From Cymbidium sinense (Eukaryota > Streptophyta > Magnoliopsida > Asparagales > Orchidaceae), in assembly GCA_021442155.1 (NCBI GenBank), contig JAKCPB010000076.1, forward strand, positions 186,001 to 250,000: DNA of 64,000 nt, in the 5' to 3' direction. Both the position numbers and the translations under genes were made by a program. Every line of letters begins with the position of its first letter. Within the stretch, counting starts at the first letter, position 1. The notes beneath the pieces are model-generated. The model worked only from the letters and a program-made list of their open reading frames with translations, was not told where the DNA came from and made no database searches. Positions 35,251 to 47,554 of this stretch are shown one piece after another.

Positions 35251-36309
35251 CCAAAAATTGATAACCCTCAAATAAAACCTGAACCCTAAACCTAAAACCT
35301 AAACTCTAAACCCTAAACCCTAAACCCTAAATACCCTAAACCCTAAACTTTAAAACCCTAAACCTAAACTCTAAGACCTAAACCCTAAACTCTAAACCCT
35401 AAACCCTAAACCCAAAAAAAACCCTAAACCCTAAACTAACCCTAAACCCTAAAAATATAAAAACCTAAACATAAATGAAATAAAACCTAAAAATATAATT
35501 AATAAAACCTAAACCAAAATAAAATCAAATTATAAAATAAAATAAAAATATAAACTAAAACCTAAACCTAACCTAAAAGAAAATGAAATAAAAATTAAAA
35601 ATTAAACTAAAATAAAATAAATAAAAACTTAAACTAAACTAAAAAAACCCAAATAAAATAAAAACTAAACCTAAAATAGAAATAATAAACCTAAAATAAA
35701 ATATAAATAAATAAAACCTAACCTAAATAATAAACTAAAAATAAACTTAAAAATAAATAAAAATAAACCTAATCCCTAAACTAAGAAAAACCTAAACCTA
35801 AAATAAAATAAAAATAAACCTAAACCTAAACTAAAATAAAATAAAACAAACTAAAAATAAACCTAAACCTAAAGTAAAAAATAAAACTAAAAAATAGAAC
35901 TAAAATAAAAACATAAAACCTAAACCTAAAAAAATAAAATAAAAACCTAAACGTAAAGATAAAAATAAAATATAAAACCTAAAAGTTTGAATAAAAATAA
36001 AACTAAACTAAAAATAAACCTAAACCTAAAACCTAAATGTAAAACATAAAAAAAAAAACCAAAAGTAAAATAAATAAACCTAAAATAAACTAAATAAACA
36101 TAAAACTGTGAGTTTACTTAATTTTTTAAAAAAACTTTAACCCTAAATCCTAAACCTTAAAACTAACCACAAAACCGAAACTCTAAACCCAAAACTTATG
36201 ACCCTAAACCCTAAACCCTAAACCCTAAACCCTAAAACCCTAAAACCCTAAACCCTAGACCCTAAACCCTAAAAAACCCTAAACTGTAAACCCTAAACTT
36301 CCCTTAAAC
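35251..36309 (+). repeat. Degenerate telomere-like block T11
   Basis: Post-GRP signature (AAAACCTGAACCCTAAACC near 35275), telomere-like repeats to 35450, an AATAAA/CCTAAA body to 36105, the punctuation motif at 36110-36134, then telomere-like repeats (with several perfect units near 36200-36240) up to the LINE-4 leader. No gene is seen. Confidence 0.9.
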
Positions 36310-36442
36310 CCAAACCCTATCCCTTCCCACCCCCCTTCCCAAAAGCTTTCTCGCTCTAGCAATTTTGAATCCTCTTTGGCATTTCCCTGATTGGGGATTT
36401 ATGTGGCTTTGGCCTTGGTTTTAACTAAATTCAAAGGCTTGA

Positions 36443-37910
36443 ATGGCATCTGGCCATTTGTGTGATGCTTCATCATTGATCATGGCTATGGTGAGTTCTA
36501 TTCCTTGGGCTCCACCTCAAATTATGGATGCTTCGCCAGCATCCGAGACTTTGGGCTTGGCACCGATGTCGCTTCTTCTACTAAATCTTTAAGGAAGTGC
36601 TCTCTAGTAAGCCTTCTCCCTCTATTGATTCAATTAATCTCATTTTGACATCTTTTAGAGGTTTGACAGTGGTAATGTGCTCTGATGTGGATGTTAAAAA
36701 GTTGGAAAAACAATTTGTATTTTCTCTTATCGATAAATTTACTTAGCATCATCCAAATTTGGATAAGATTCACTCTTTTTTCCATAATCTCAAGCTTACG
36801 GGTGCTTTCTCGATTGGTCTTATTGACCCACAGCATATCCTAATTCAACTTTCTAATGATCTAGATTATTCACATGTTATTTTGCATCTTTCTTATTTCA
36901 TCTTTAATTGTCAAATACGTTTGTTGAAGTGGTCACCCCTTTTTGACATTAAAGAAGAATCTCCTATTATCCCTCGTTATCTCTTCCTAAAATGCATTCA
37001 TTTTGTTACCCATCATGTGCTTTTACTATCTCAGCTTTATTTGGTCAGCCTTTGCAACACCAAGCATGCTGAAATCTCACCCTTCTCGCTGATCCTCATG
37101 GAATTAGACATAACTAAAAAAATACTTTAAGGAAGTTTTGATTAGCTCAAAATATGGGTATTCACAAAGGTTAAATTTGAGAACCTTCTAATTTTCTATT
37201 AACACTGTAAAATTCTCAGTCATGATAATTCGAAATGTTATATTCTCCATCCCCACTTAAAAAAATAAAACCTTCCTAAAGAGAATGTTGTTCTTGCCCA
37301 TAAGCCATACTTATGTTCGAATCACCAAATCAAGAGAATGGTAAGGCTATTATTAAGGTTGATGGTATCGAGGTTAATCCTGTTGAACAAGTTTTGGCTC
37401 CTACTATTGATATATATTCGACTAATTTTCAAAATGGGAAGGATGATTTACCTCTTTTTTCATTATTTGAATTTGAATATTTCTAATGTGGAGAATAATA
37501 AATTTTTAAAGTTATTAAAAAATGATTCTATTTCCTCGATTCTTTCATCTATGCCGCTTTGATCAATGAAAATGAAGCTTTTAATGAGGATTTAAATGAT
37601 GTTAAAAATAATATAGATCCGTTTAACAAATTATTTTAAATGGTTCTAAATCACCGCTCTCATTTCTAATCTTGATATTCATGTTAATCCTACTATTCAA
37701 CTTAATATGGATTTGGAAGAGGGTGAACTCCCTCCAAACACTTGGAGAATTCTCAAATTTATGAGCAATGTTACTAAATCTTACTTGGATGATGACTCTA
37801 GGGAAAAGAAAATGGTTTTACTTGTCATGCTAGAAAGAAAAAAAGTGTTAAAATTACTTTCCCAAATTGTCCAAAACACTAGATCTCAAGCTCACTCCTC
37901 TCTTAATTAA
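36443..37910 (+). pseudogene. LINE-4 ORF1: DUF4283/zinc-knuckle protein, broken
   Basis: The ATG at 36443 (MASGHL...) fits the conserved start region. A frame further on reads MDASPASETLGL, TDVASSTKSF, then FRGLTVVMCSDVDVKKLEKQ. The DUF4283-type core is open for 123 codons at 36759-37130: DKIHSFFHNLKLTGAFSIGL, IDPQHILIQLSNDLDYSHV, FNCQIRLLKWSPLFDIKEES, and a final LDITKKIL. The zinc knuckle near 37192-37240 is damaged: its first Cys is Tyr, a stop follows, and HGH reads LSH. The acidic C-terminal region at 37707-37910 (DLEEGELPPN, SYLDDDSREKK) ends at the stop at 37908. Confidence 0.85.
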
Positions 37911-37937
37911 CCTTTGCTTAACCCTTTTATTTTATTT

Positions 37938-40900
37938 ATGTTTAATTTTCTTGTTTGAATGTTTGGGATCGGATACCTCTCTATTCGTAATCGTATTAAA
38001 AATCTTTATCACATTCATAATATTTATTAACTTATTATTCTGGAGCCTCTTATTCATGCTAATAAAATAAACCATGTTGCTAGAATGATCGGCTTCAATA
38101 AAATTTTCTATAATGTTAGTAATAAGATTTGGTGTTTTTGGATAAATTCATTGAGGTTTCTATTATTGATGATTTTCAACAAGTTGTCAATGCTCAAATA
38201 TCTTATGGAAACTTTTACATTTTAGGCTCTTTTGTTTATGCATCTTGTTATGGATCTGGTAGAAATCTTCTTTGGGATAATTTGAGGAATTTTGCTACCT
38301 CTCAAAAACTTGGTTTGTGGGTGGTGATTTTAACACTATTTTATTCTCTCTAAACAAAGCTTCTCCCCATTCATTCTATGGTTTTTTTCCAATATGATCC
38401 TTGATTGTAATTTGATTGTAATTTAATTAAAATTGGCTTCTAGTTATACTTGGCAAATCACTATACTTTGGCAAAGGTTGGATCAGATTCTTTTTAATAC
38501 TCATTAGTTTACTCAATGGCCTATTACTTATGTTGATGATTTAAGCATAACCTTGTCTGATCATGCTCTTCTTCTACTATCTATTAAAGATATTTCTAAT
38601 AAATTACATAAATCCTCTCCTTTTAGATATCAACATGTGGATTCAGATATTGATTTTTTTTTGATGTGGCTAATAATTGGAAAGCCCCTTCAGATCCTGA
38701 TAATTCCATTATGGGGAATGAATAGATTTTGGTTTAAACTTAAAAGGCTTATACAAAATTTGGGTTCGTGGAACAAGCATTATTTTAAAAACCTTTTTGC
38801 TAATATTTTATGATATGGAAAAATTGGTTTGTGATCTTGAAGTATCTTAATGTCTGATCCTTCTAAGATTAATACTACTTTAAAGAAAATATTATGGTGA
38901 TAGGAATACTAGGTATTTCCATGCTTTAGCTAATAAAAAGAGAGCTTTAAATAATATTTAACAAATTAAAGATTACAATGGATTTTGGATTACGGAGAAT
39001 AATGATATTAAGGAATCGGTTATTAATTACTTTAGAAATATGCTTAATAAGAGTTGCTCTTATGAAGCGATTTCTAAATTGCATTTGATTCCTTGTATTA
39101 TTACTGATGATGATAATGATTTGCTTACCATCCTGCCTTATGTAGATAAAATTTTTAAAGTCGTTAATAGCATGAATATAGATTCTGTTGCTGGTCTGAA
39201 GGGTTTCACTACTCAATTTTTTTTTTAAAAATGTTGGTTTATCATTTAAAATGATTTGATTGAGGTAGTGGTTTATTTTTCTAATGGTAATCCTTTTAAT
39301 AGATATTTTTTTGGTACTTCTATTATTCTCATATCTAAGAAAGATAATCCAAACTATTGGAGTGATTTTAGACCTATTAGTATTTGCACCTTGTTCAATA
39401 AGTTGATTTCCAAAATTTTAACCAACAAGCTTAGTCCTTTACTTAATAAAATTATCTCTCAACCAAACTAGTTTTGTTAGAGGTAGATCTATTTCGATAA
39501 TATTTTACTAGCCCAAGAATTAATTCATGATCAATGCCAAGATTAGAGGTGGCAACATTCTTTTCAAATTAGATATTACCAAAGACTTTGATAACCTTTC
39601 TTGGGACTTTCTTTTCCATATTCTATATTTATTTGGGGTTTTTGATAAATTTATTTTTCTTATTAAAAATTGTATTAATAATTCCTGGTTTTTGATTTTT
39701 CTTAATGGGAAAGCCTTGGGTTTCTTTCCCTCTTCACATGGTTTATGACAAGGGGATCCATTATCTCCTGCTTTATTTATTATTGTTGTTGACTACCTAT
39801 CTAGGATCATCAATGATTTATTCTTTAACAACTTATGTACTACGTAACTCTTGGTGGTCTTCATTTCCCATTTAAGCTTTGTAGATGATTTCATTATCTT
39901 TGCAATGCTTTAATTCATCATATCAAGCATCTCAAGTATTTTATAAATTAATTTGGTAGAGAAAGTGGCCTTTATATCAATGGAAACAAAAGCTATTTGA
40001 TCATTTCCTCTTGAATCTCCAATAATAAAATCAATCAAATTCTACATATCACTAATTTTAAGCATCAACACTTACCTCTAAAGTACTTTGGTGCTCCTCT
40101 TTAAAAGCCCAAAATGATCCCATCTCTTTGATGAGTTAATTAAAAAATTTTAAATAAAATTTCCATTTGGGAATTCCATTTACTTTCTTTTGGTGGCTGC
40201 TCACCATTCTTAAAAGCACTCTCAATTCAATGCCTCTTTATTTGATTCAAACTATTATCCCCACTAATGCTACTCATCAATTGATCGCTTGCTTAATAAA
40301 TTTTTTGGGGCTCCAATAACTCTACCAAAAGAATGGATTGGACATCTTGGCATAAATGTTGTGGTCCTTGGGTGAAGGTGCTCTAGGTTGCAAACCTATT
40401 CAAGCTATCACCACTTTCTCATAAGCTCGTGGAATTTTAGAAAGAATGATAACCTTTGGGATAATTTTATGATGAAAAAATATTGCCAAGGTAAACACCC
40501 TCTTATCTGTGCTTATAAAGTTGGTGACTCTCTAATTTGGAAATGGTTTTCCTCCATTAAATGGGTTGCTGAATCCTTAACATCTTGGTGTATTCATTCA
40601 GGTATTTCTTTCTTTTGGCAAGACAATTGACCGCAAATCCCATTGACACCCTTTATCTACCCACTATACTTCATTATCAAAGTTAACTCTTTTGGCTTAA
40701 TAATAATTCAGAATGAAAGTAAACTTGAGAATTATATCCTATTTCTCTTTTGACAATTTTAGAAATATTCCCATTTCTTCTAACATACCTAATCAAATTT
40801 TTTTTAAGCTTTCTTATAATGGTGATTTTGTTCTTAAAGAGGTTTGAAATTTTATTAGAGTTAGAAGAACTCCCAATGTCTTTATTAAACTTTGGAACAA

Positions 40901-41804
40901 TATCATTCCATTTCCTATTTAGTTTTTTTCTTGGAGGATTTTGAATAACTTTATTCTGTGGACTCGCTCGACTAAAGGGTTATATTTACCATTAAAATGC
41001 TATTATTGCTTTCATATTGAAAATATAAATCATGTTTTTGTCAATGGTACTATTTTCTAAATTATGGCTTTGGTATGATGATTTATTTAATACCAACTAT
41101 TTTCATCTCTTTCTTTTTATATCAACTTCTTGAAGTTTGTTTCAAAAAAACTGAAAGGTCATATAAAAGTTTTAATTGTGATTACCCTTCTTTGGTTCAT
41201 CTGGATGGATATAAATGATGCTAAATATCATGGCACTCCTATGAACCACAAAATCAGCTATAACTAAAGAAAAAAATGCATGCTCATTTAATGCTAATCT
41301 TATTAGTAACATTCATTTTAGAGGCTATAAATTTGTAAAAAAATTGGGTATCATTTTACTTGACTTGGACCTATATAAAGGTGCTAGGATTATCCATTCG
41401 ATCAAACCTACAAATAACTTGACTAAAGTGAATACTGATGGTTCTATAGCTTCCAATAAATATGGGCATGGTGGTATCCTTAGGGATTCTAAAGGTACTA
41501 TCATTTTTGCTTTTGCCTATCCTCTCAAAGCTTGTTTGTTATTTTTTGAGCTTATTAATAAAGCTATTGAAACTTGTTTGAATAGAGGTTTTCTCAACAT
41601 TTGATTGAAGTTGATTCTCTCTTGCTTCTATACATGCTTAATTCCATAGAAATGGGAATCCAATTATTTTATCTCCTTAATCATACAAAAAAATCTTATT
41701 TCAAGTTTTGTTTTAAAATTTCCCACATCCTTCATGAAGGTAATGCTTGTGTTGATTTATTTGCTAATTTTGGTGCCAACTTAACTGAAGTTCACTTTAT
41801 TTGA
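37938..41804 (+). pseudogene. LINE-4 ORF2: endonuclease/RT/RNase H, broken
   Basis: Endonuclease motifs are WVVILTLF at a frame change (ancestral GDFNTI near 38326) and MSDHALLLLSIKD (near 38553). RT motifs, in order, are AGLKGFTTQFF (near 39190), SIILISKKDNPNYWSDFRPI (39318-39380), FKLDITKDFDNLSWDF (near 39564), GDPLSPALF (near 39752) and intact FVDDF at 39878-39892. The zf-RVT cluster (CYYCFHIENINHVF) is near 41000. RNase H is open at 41344-41604 (VNTDGSIASNKYGHGGILRD) and continues one frame over at 41601-41804, ending with NACVDLFANFGANLTEVHFI. It is split by more than ten frame changes. Confidence 0.9.
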
Positions 41805-43612
41805 CAACCAAACATTGCCTAAACTATTAAGAGGTTTGGTTAATCTGATAATACTAGACCCTTTATCTCGATTATAATTGGCTTGGTTTCTTTTGTTGGT
41901 TTTTATTTGCTTTTGTTCCCTTTGTTAAACCCTCTTTGGGTTGTGGTAATTTGCTTATTTTAACTCTTTAAAGTTGGTTGTTACTTTTGACCTTTTACTT
42001 TTTGGCCCGGGTGTTTAGGTTATTATCATTGCTTGATTTCTTTTGGCCTAGGCTACTGTCACCGGTTTTACAAAATTTTTTCCTTGGCTATTTTTGATAA
42101 CCTCCTATTGTGTGTTGTTCCTCCTATGAGTTTTGCCTCATTTCAGGCTAATTGCTCACTTTTGTTTTGGATCTCGTGGTGGTTGAATGGGTGGTTTTGT
42201 TTGTCGGGGTTGACTCGAAGTGTTCTGGTTAGGTTATTAGCTAGTTGGTTATTTTGGCTATCTTTTTTTTGTTGGTGACATATCTGGGGACTATTGGTGG
42301 CTGGCTTCATTTTGGAATGGTGGAGGTTCTTTGGCTATTACTTTTCTTTGTCTTGTTGATTGGGCCTTGTAGTCAATTGATTCTATTTTATTTCTTTGGT
42401 TTTGGTTTTGTCCTCCCTATTTTAGCATTCCTCCTTGGTCAGATTTTGGTTTGTTTAGTTGGCTAGTTGTGGCTTTTTTTGGTGGTTGTATTTTCTTGGC
42501 TATCTTGGGTGATTTTGGCTTGATGCCTACTGTAGGCCTTTACATTGACTTGGGTTTTCACTGTGGTGGTTGGCAAGAGGCTATGTTTTCTAGTTGGATT
42601 GGTTGTTTCTCTATGTGGTGTTTTGTTGATTTTGCTTTTCCTCCGATGGGGATCTTTCCTTGTTGGTTACTAATGATGGGTTGTTCTCCTGGTCTTTTAT
42701 GGATGTTTTATTTAGTCGCTGGGAGGACTTTAGTTATCCTTGAATCTTAGTTACCTTTCTTTATTAGTTATTTTTCTTCTTCTTGGCCAATTTGTTAATT
42801 TTTTGCTATGTCAACCTTTGTCGATCCTTCTAAATTGGGATTTTGGTTTTTTGTGGTCGCCATCATTTCCTTCTGTGTTTTGGTTGTTGGTTTGTTCATG
42901 TATGCTAGTGGTGGTTTTGTGGTGTTACCGCTTGGTTCCATTAGCTTGCCAATGATATTGTAATTTTAGGTTGTTGGTTTTATGTGATTAGCCTATTGGG
43001 TTTTAGTTGGTTTGCTTGCTTAATGGCTACTCTTTTGCTTATTTTAGTACATGACTGGATCACTATGGACCGCTTTGGATGGCAAGTATCGTATGGATGG
43101 CTATGATGTTACTCACCACCTCTTTGGTTTCTAGCATTACATATGATTGTAACCCTTCTAAGTTTGAAGTTTCATATGTATTGTTTCCACTTGAGATGAT
43201 CTTAACCGACGAGCCTTTTCATTCTCGCCTCTCCTTTGCTCCTTTATCCTTATCCTTTAGCTATGACTTTTCCTTGGTAGTGTTTTTGCGAATTCTTTCA
43301 TAGGTTGAACTCACCAAGGCCCGCCATTTATCATCCCTACTGTTTATTGTTGTTTTATTTTGCTTTCTTAAATATCATGAACTAACCCGACTCAACCTTT
43401 TCTACTTTCATGCTTTGTTTTGTTTTACCCTGTGTCATTTTGCTCTCATGCTTTATAGTTGTTGTTTTTTCCCATTTGTTTTCTTTTCTTCTACTAATGT
43501 ACTTAGATGGGGGTTTACCTCTTTAGGTTTCTTGTCTCTATGATCTAGAATTATTTTACCCTTTTAAGACATTGTATATTTTTCCTTTATGGAAATAAAA
43601 TTCTAACTTTTT
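41805..43612 (+). other. LINE-4 long G/T-rich 3' untranslated region
   Basis: Homologous to the LINE-1 3' region in position, length (about 1.8 kb) and composition: T- and G-rich, with TTGGTT, TGGTGG and TTTTGG motifs. The hydrophobic frames at 42033-42278, 42245-42466, 42451-42750, 42740-42955 and 43079-43303 overlap one another, lack family motifs and differ from those of LINE-1, so they are treated as composition effects. The end shows a T-rich stretch, GACATTGTATATTTTT, and AATAAA just before poly(A). Confidence 0.7.
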
Positions 43613-43622
43613 CAAAAAAAAA

Positions 43623-44294
43623 CTAAACTAAACCTAAACCCTAACCCTAACCCTAAACCTTAAACCTAAACCCTAAACTTTATAAACCCTAAATTAAACT
43701 AACCTTAAACTATAAACCTTAAAACCTAAACCTAAACCTAAAAAAACCCTTGCTAACTATAAACTAAACTAAACTAACCCAAACCTGTAACCCTAAACCC
43801 TAAATACTAAATCCTAAACTAAAGCTAAACACTAAACCCTAAACCCTAAACCCTAAACTAACCCTAAACCCTAAAATCTAAACTCTAAACCTAAACCCTA
43901 AACCTCCCTAACCTAAACCTTAAACCCTAAAACCCTAAACCTGACTAAACTAATTTAAACCCTAAACCTAAACCTAAAAAACTATAACCTAAACCTTAAA
44001 CCTAAACCTAAACTAATCCTACCCCTAACCCTAAATCCTAAACCCTAAATCTAAACCCTAAAACTCTAAACCTAAAGCCTAAAAATAAACCCTAAACCCT
44101 AAATAATCCTAAAAAACAAAATAAACCTAAGAATAAAACATAAATAAAATAAAACTAAATGAAACTAAAATAAATAAATAAAATAAAATAAATAAATAAA
44201 AACTAAATATAAACCAAACAAAAAAATAAATATAAAAATAAAAAATAAAGCCTAAACCCTAAAACCTAATAAACCTAAACCTAAACATAAACCT
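43623..44294 (+). repeat. Telomere-like block T12
   Basis: Immediately after the LINE-4 poly(A): CTAAACTAAACCTAAACCCTAA. Many CTAACC/CTAAACTAA variants run to about 44100, as in T7 after LINE-3, followed by an AATAAA-rich stretch and the CCTAATAAACC leader at 44265. No gene is seen. Confidence 0.88.
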
Positions 44295-44752
44295 TAATAA
44301 TGGGCGAACCTTCACTAGGAACATCATCGCCAACTGCTGCCTAGATCATTGGAGGGGTGAGGAGGCCATGGTTTTTGCAGTAGTGGTGGGGAATCTTGAG
44401 GTGCTTGTGGAAATGGAGGCGGTGGTTCGAGTAGTTGTGGCTATGGAAGCAGGTGGAGCAATGAAGGTTACAACCATGGTGGTGGCGAAGGGAGAGATCG
44501 GGGATATGTTGGTGGACCCCACTCCTCGAGAAGCCGGGGTGGTTTTGATGGGAACTGAGAAACAAGAACGATGATCTCCGCTTATGGAACTGTCTTTATA
44601 GTAGAGACGGTTCTTATCTAGGGTTTTGATTTGTTCTATGCTCATTTTTTATCTATGTCGTCGCTTATGTCTTTAAAAACTTGAGGTGTTACTTGGTTGA
44701 TGAAATAAAAAGATGAAATATTGAATCTGAATTTATTCTTTGTTCAAAAAAT
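44295..44752 (+). pseudogene. GRP9: glycine-rich RNA-binding protein retrocopy with a long readable tail
   Basis: The usual 5' edge (AATAATGGGCGAACC) is present. In the ancestral frame, after an internal TGA, it reads GACGNGGGGSSSCGYGSR, then WSNEGYNHGGGEGRDRGYVG, GPHSSRSRGG and FDGN followed by TGA at 44556-44558. It is thus one of the better-kept tails (about 55 codons), although the RRM end is degraded. Overlapping plus and minus frames here (44341-44645) are shadows. The 3'UTR and A tail (TTCAAAAAATC, about 44745) are present. Confidence 0.78.
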
Positions 44753-45890
44753 CAAAAACCCTAAACCATAAAATAAAACCTAAACCCTAAACTTAAAACC
44801 TAAACCCTAAACCCTAAACCCTAAACCCTAAAACCTAAACCCTAATCCCTAAATCAAAACCTAAACCAAAAACCCTAAAACCCTAATAACCCTAAACCCC
44901 AAACAAAACCTAAAACCCTAAACTAAACCTAAACTCCTAACTTAAAACCTAAAAACTTAATTTAAATTAAACTATCCTAACTAATTTAAACCTAAATCTT
45001 TAAACTCCTAAACTCAACCCTAAATAAACCTAAATCAAACTTAAACTAAAACCTTAAATAAACTAACCCTAAAACCCAAACTTTAAACTCTAAACTTAAA
45101 CCTTAAACCCTAAACTAACCCTAAACCTAAACCCTAAAACCTTAAACTAACCAAATCTAAGTTGTTAACCTAAACTATAAACCTAAACCTAAAGTAAATA
45201 CTAAACCTTAAACTAAACTCTAACCAAACTAAACCCTAAAATCCAAAACTTATACTTAAACTTAAACTTAAACTAAACTCTAAAATTAAACCTAAACTCC
45301 TAATTTAAAACCTAATCCCTAAACCTAAACCCTAAACCTAAAACCCTAAACTTAAACTTTAAATGCTAAACCCTAAACTAACTTTACACCCTAAGCTAAC
45401 CCTAAACCCTAAACCCTAAATGCTAAAAACCCTAAACATTAAAGCCTAAACATTAAACCCTAAACCCTAAACCCCAAACCCTCAAATCCTAAACCCTAAA
45501 ACCCTAAATCATAAACTTTAAACCCTAATAACTTAAAAACCTAAACCTAATCAAAATATAACCTAAAAAAATGTAAACCTAAATAATTAAAAAATAAAAA
45601 AAACCTAACTACAACTTAAACCTAACCCTAAAATTAAAATAAAATAAACTAATAAAAATAAACTAAAATAAAATAAATAAAAGCCTGAACTAAACAAAAA
45701 AATAAAATAAACATAAGAATAAAAAACCTAAAGAAAATAAATGTAAAAAATAAAATAATCTTAAAATAAAATAAAATAAAAATTAAATAAAAGCTTAAAC
45801 CTAAAATACTAACATAAAAATAAATAAAAAATAAAATTGAATCCCAAAAGCTTAATAAACCTAAACCTAAACCTAAACCCTATGAATGGG
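44753..45890 (+). repeat. Degenerate telomere-like block T13
   Basis: Post-GRP signature near 44760-44800. Irregular repeats of CTAAACC/CTTAAAC flavour run to about 45540 (including ACTTAAACTTAAACTTAAAC near 45255), followed by a short AATAAA body and the leader CTTAATAAACC at 45850. No clear punctuation motif is seen. The unit is short (about 1.6 kb). Confidence 0.88.
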
Positions 45891-46356
45891 CAGAACCTTG
45901 ACGGTAGGAACAACACCGTCAACCAAGCCTAAATCTAGCTGGAGGCGAGTGGAAACGCTGGGAGGAGTGGTGAGTAGTGCTAAGCGAGATATGGTGTGGT
46001 GGTGAGGGAAAGATCGGGGATATGATGGTGAATACTACTAGAGCGAGGTGGAGAATGTGAAATCAAGAATGGATGAGATCCATTGCTTATGGAAGGATTG
46101 GGATATGATGGATCCCATTACTGGTGGGGTGGTTCTAATGGAACCGAGAAATGAAGAATGGATGATTCAATCTTCTGCTTATGGAATCTTTATAGTAGAG
46201 ATTGTTCTATTTATCTGGGGTTTTGATTTTCTCTGCATGCTCATTTTTATTTATGTCATGTCATCACTTGTGTCATTGAAAACATGGAGTGTTACATAGT
46301 TGGTGAAATTGAAAGAAGAAATGTTAAACTTGAATTGGTTCTCAGTTAAAAAAAAC
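45891..46356 (+). pseudogene. GRP10: retrocopy with intact RRM-end codons and an internal duplication
   Basis: This copy best keeps the RRM end: from 45893 it encodes NGQNLDGRNNTVNQA, to be compared with the NGQDLDGRSITVNEA segment of AtGRP7-like proteins. The glycine-rich part is reduced. A segment of about 85 bp (from GGGATATGATGG through the CTTATGGA motif) occurs twice in tandem, at about 46016-46098 and 46099-46183, giving an open but non-ancestral frame of 83 codons at 46048-46299. The poly(A) is at 46347-46356. Confidence 0.76.
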
Positions 46357-47145
46357 CAAAAACTCTAAACCCTAAACTAAAACCTGAACCCTAAACATAA
46401 AACCTAAACACTAAACCCTAAAAACCCTAAACCCTAAACCCTAAACCCTAAACCTAAAACTTAAACCCTAAACCCAAAACCCAAAACCCAAAACCCTAAA
46501 CCATAAACCCTAAACCTAAACCCCTAACCCTAACCCTAAACTCCTAAACTCTAAACCCAAAAACTTAAACTTTAAACCCTAAATCCTAAACTAACACCCC
46601 TAAGTAATTCCTAAACCATAAACCCTAAATCCTAAAAACCCTAAACCCTAAACCCTAAACACTAAACCATAAACCATAAACCATAAACCCTAAACATTAA
46701 ACCCTATAATCTTAAACCCTAAAACCCTAATCCCTAAACAATAAACCCTAAACCCTAAACCCTAAAAACCTAAACCTAAACTAAATAAAACCTAAAAAAT
46801 AAATAAAAAACCTAAACCTAAATAAATAAAATTTTAAAAAAAATAATAACATAAAATAAAACCTAAATAAAAAAAATAAAATAAAATAAATTAATAAAAA
46901 TAAATAAAAATAAAATAAATAATAACCTAAACTAAACTTAAAAAATTAAAAGAAAACCCAAGAATAAAATGACCTAAATAAAATAAAACAAAATGTAAAA
47001 TAAAAAATCAAATAAACCAAAAAAAAAATAAAAAAATAAAATAAAACTAAATAAAACATAAACCCAAAAATAAACCTAAAATAAATAAATAACAAAAAAA
47101 CCTAAACCCTAAAACCTAATAAACCTAAACCTAAACTTAAACCCT
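46357..47145 (+). repeat. Telomere-like block T14 (start of higher-order copy 1)
   Basis: Post-GRP signature at 46370, then telomere-like repeats with a run of CCCAAAACCCAAAACCC near 46478, an AATAAA-rich body and the leader CCTAATAAACC at 47115. It matches block T17 (51039-51896) almost segment by segment, including the unusual CATTAAACCCTATAATCTTA near 46694 and AAAACCCAAGAATAAAA near 46955. Confidence 0.9.
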
Positions 47146-47554
47146 GGGTGGTTGATGGCAAGAACATCACCATCAACCAGTCTCCCTAGATCTAGTGGAG
47201 GCAAAGGCGAGGCGGTTATCAGTGGTGGTGGGATTGGATGTCATGATGGATATGGAGGTAGTGAGCAGGTGGTTATGGAAGGAGGAGGGAGATCGGGATA
47301 TGATGGTGGATCCCATTACCGAAAGTGTCTGGGTGCTTCATGGGAATTGGAGAAATAAGAATGATCAATCGATATGTCGCTTATGGATCGTGTCTTTATA
47401 ATAGATGATTCTAGTTATCAGTGGTTTTGATTTTCTATGCGCTCATTTTATATCTATGTCATCCTTGTGTCTTAGAAAACTTGGTGTTTTACTTGGTTGA
47501 TAAAATTAAAATGAAGAAATATTGAATCTAAATTTGTTCTTTGTTAAAAAAAAC
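47146..47554 (+). pseudogene. GRP11: glycine-rich RNA-binding protein retrocopy
   Basis: The RRM end reads DGKNITINQ (GATGGCAAGAACATCACC onward), very close to plant GR-RBPs. The glycine-rich part (SSGGGKGEAVISGGGIGCHD in one frame) is shifted between frames. The end carries CCATTACCGAAAGTGTCTGG in place of the usual CCGCTACTCGAGAGGCC, a variant shared only with GRP14. It closes with GGGAATTGGAGAAATAAG (GNWRNK-like), probably nearest the ancestral C-terminus, where a TGG stands at the position that is TAG in other copies. The poly(A) is at 47546-47554. Confidence 0.76.

Larger units (their letters stand above)
36310..43622 (+). mobile_element. LINE-4: near-complete L1-type element (subfamily B), decayed
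   Basis: Element of about 7.3 kb with a C/T-rich 5' leader (CCCTTCCCACCCCCCTTCCC), ORF1 (36443-37910), ORF2 (37938-41804), a G/T-rich 3'UTR (41805-43590), AATAAA at 43594-43599 and a poly(A) at 43613-43622 that runs into CTAAACTAAACCTAAACCC. It is the most complete copy here, with an intact FVDDF motif and a mostly open RNase H, but frameshifts in both ORFs make it inactive. LINE-3 shares its leader and left-flank arrangement. Confidence 0.95.

Noticed and set aside
42033..42955. Hydrophobic, membrane-like frames in the LINE-4 3' region
   Set aside because: Overlapping frames in G/T-rich DNA give F/L/W/V/G by composition; not conserved with the frames in the LINE-1 3' region.
44341..44645. 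Two minus-strand His/Ser/Thr-rich frames over GRP9
   Set aside because: Antisense shadows of the glycine-rich coding stretch; the same shadow occurs over GRP3, GRP12, GRP14, GRP16 and GRP18.
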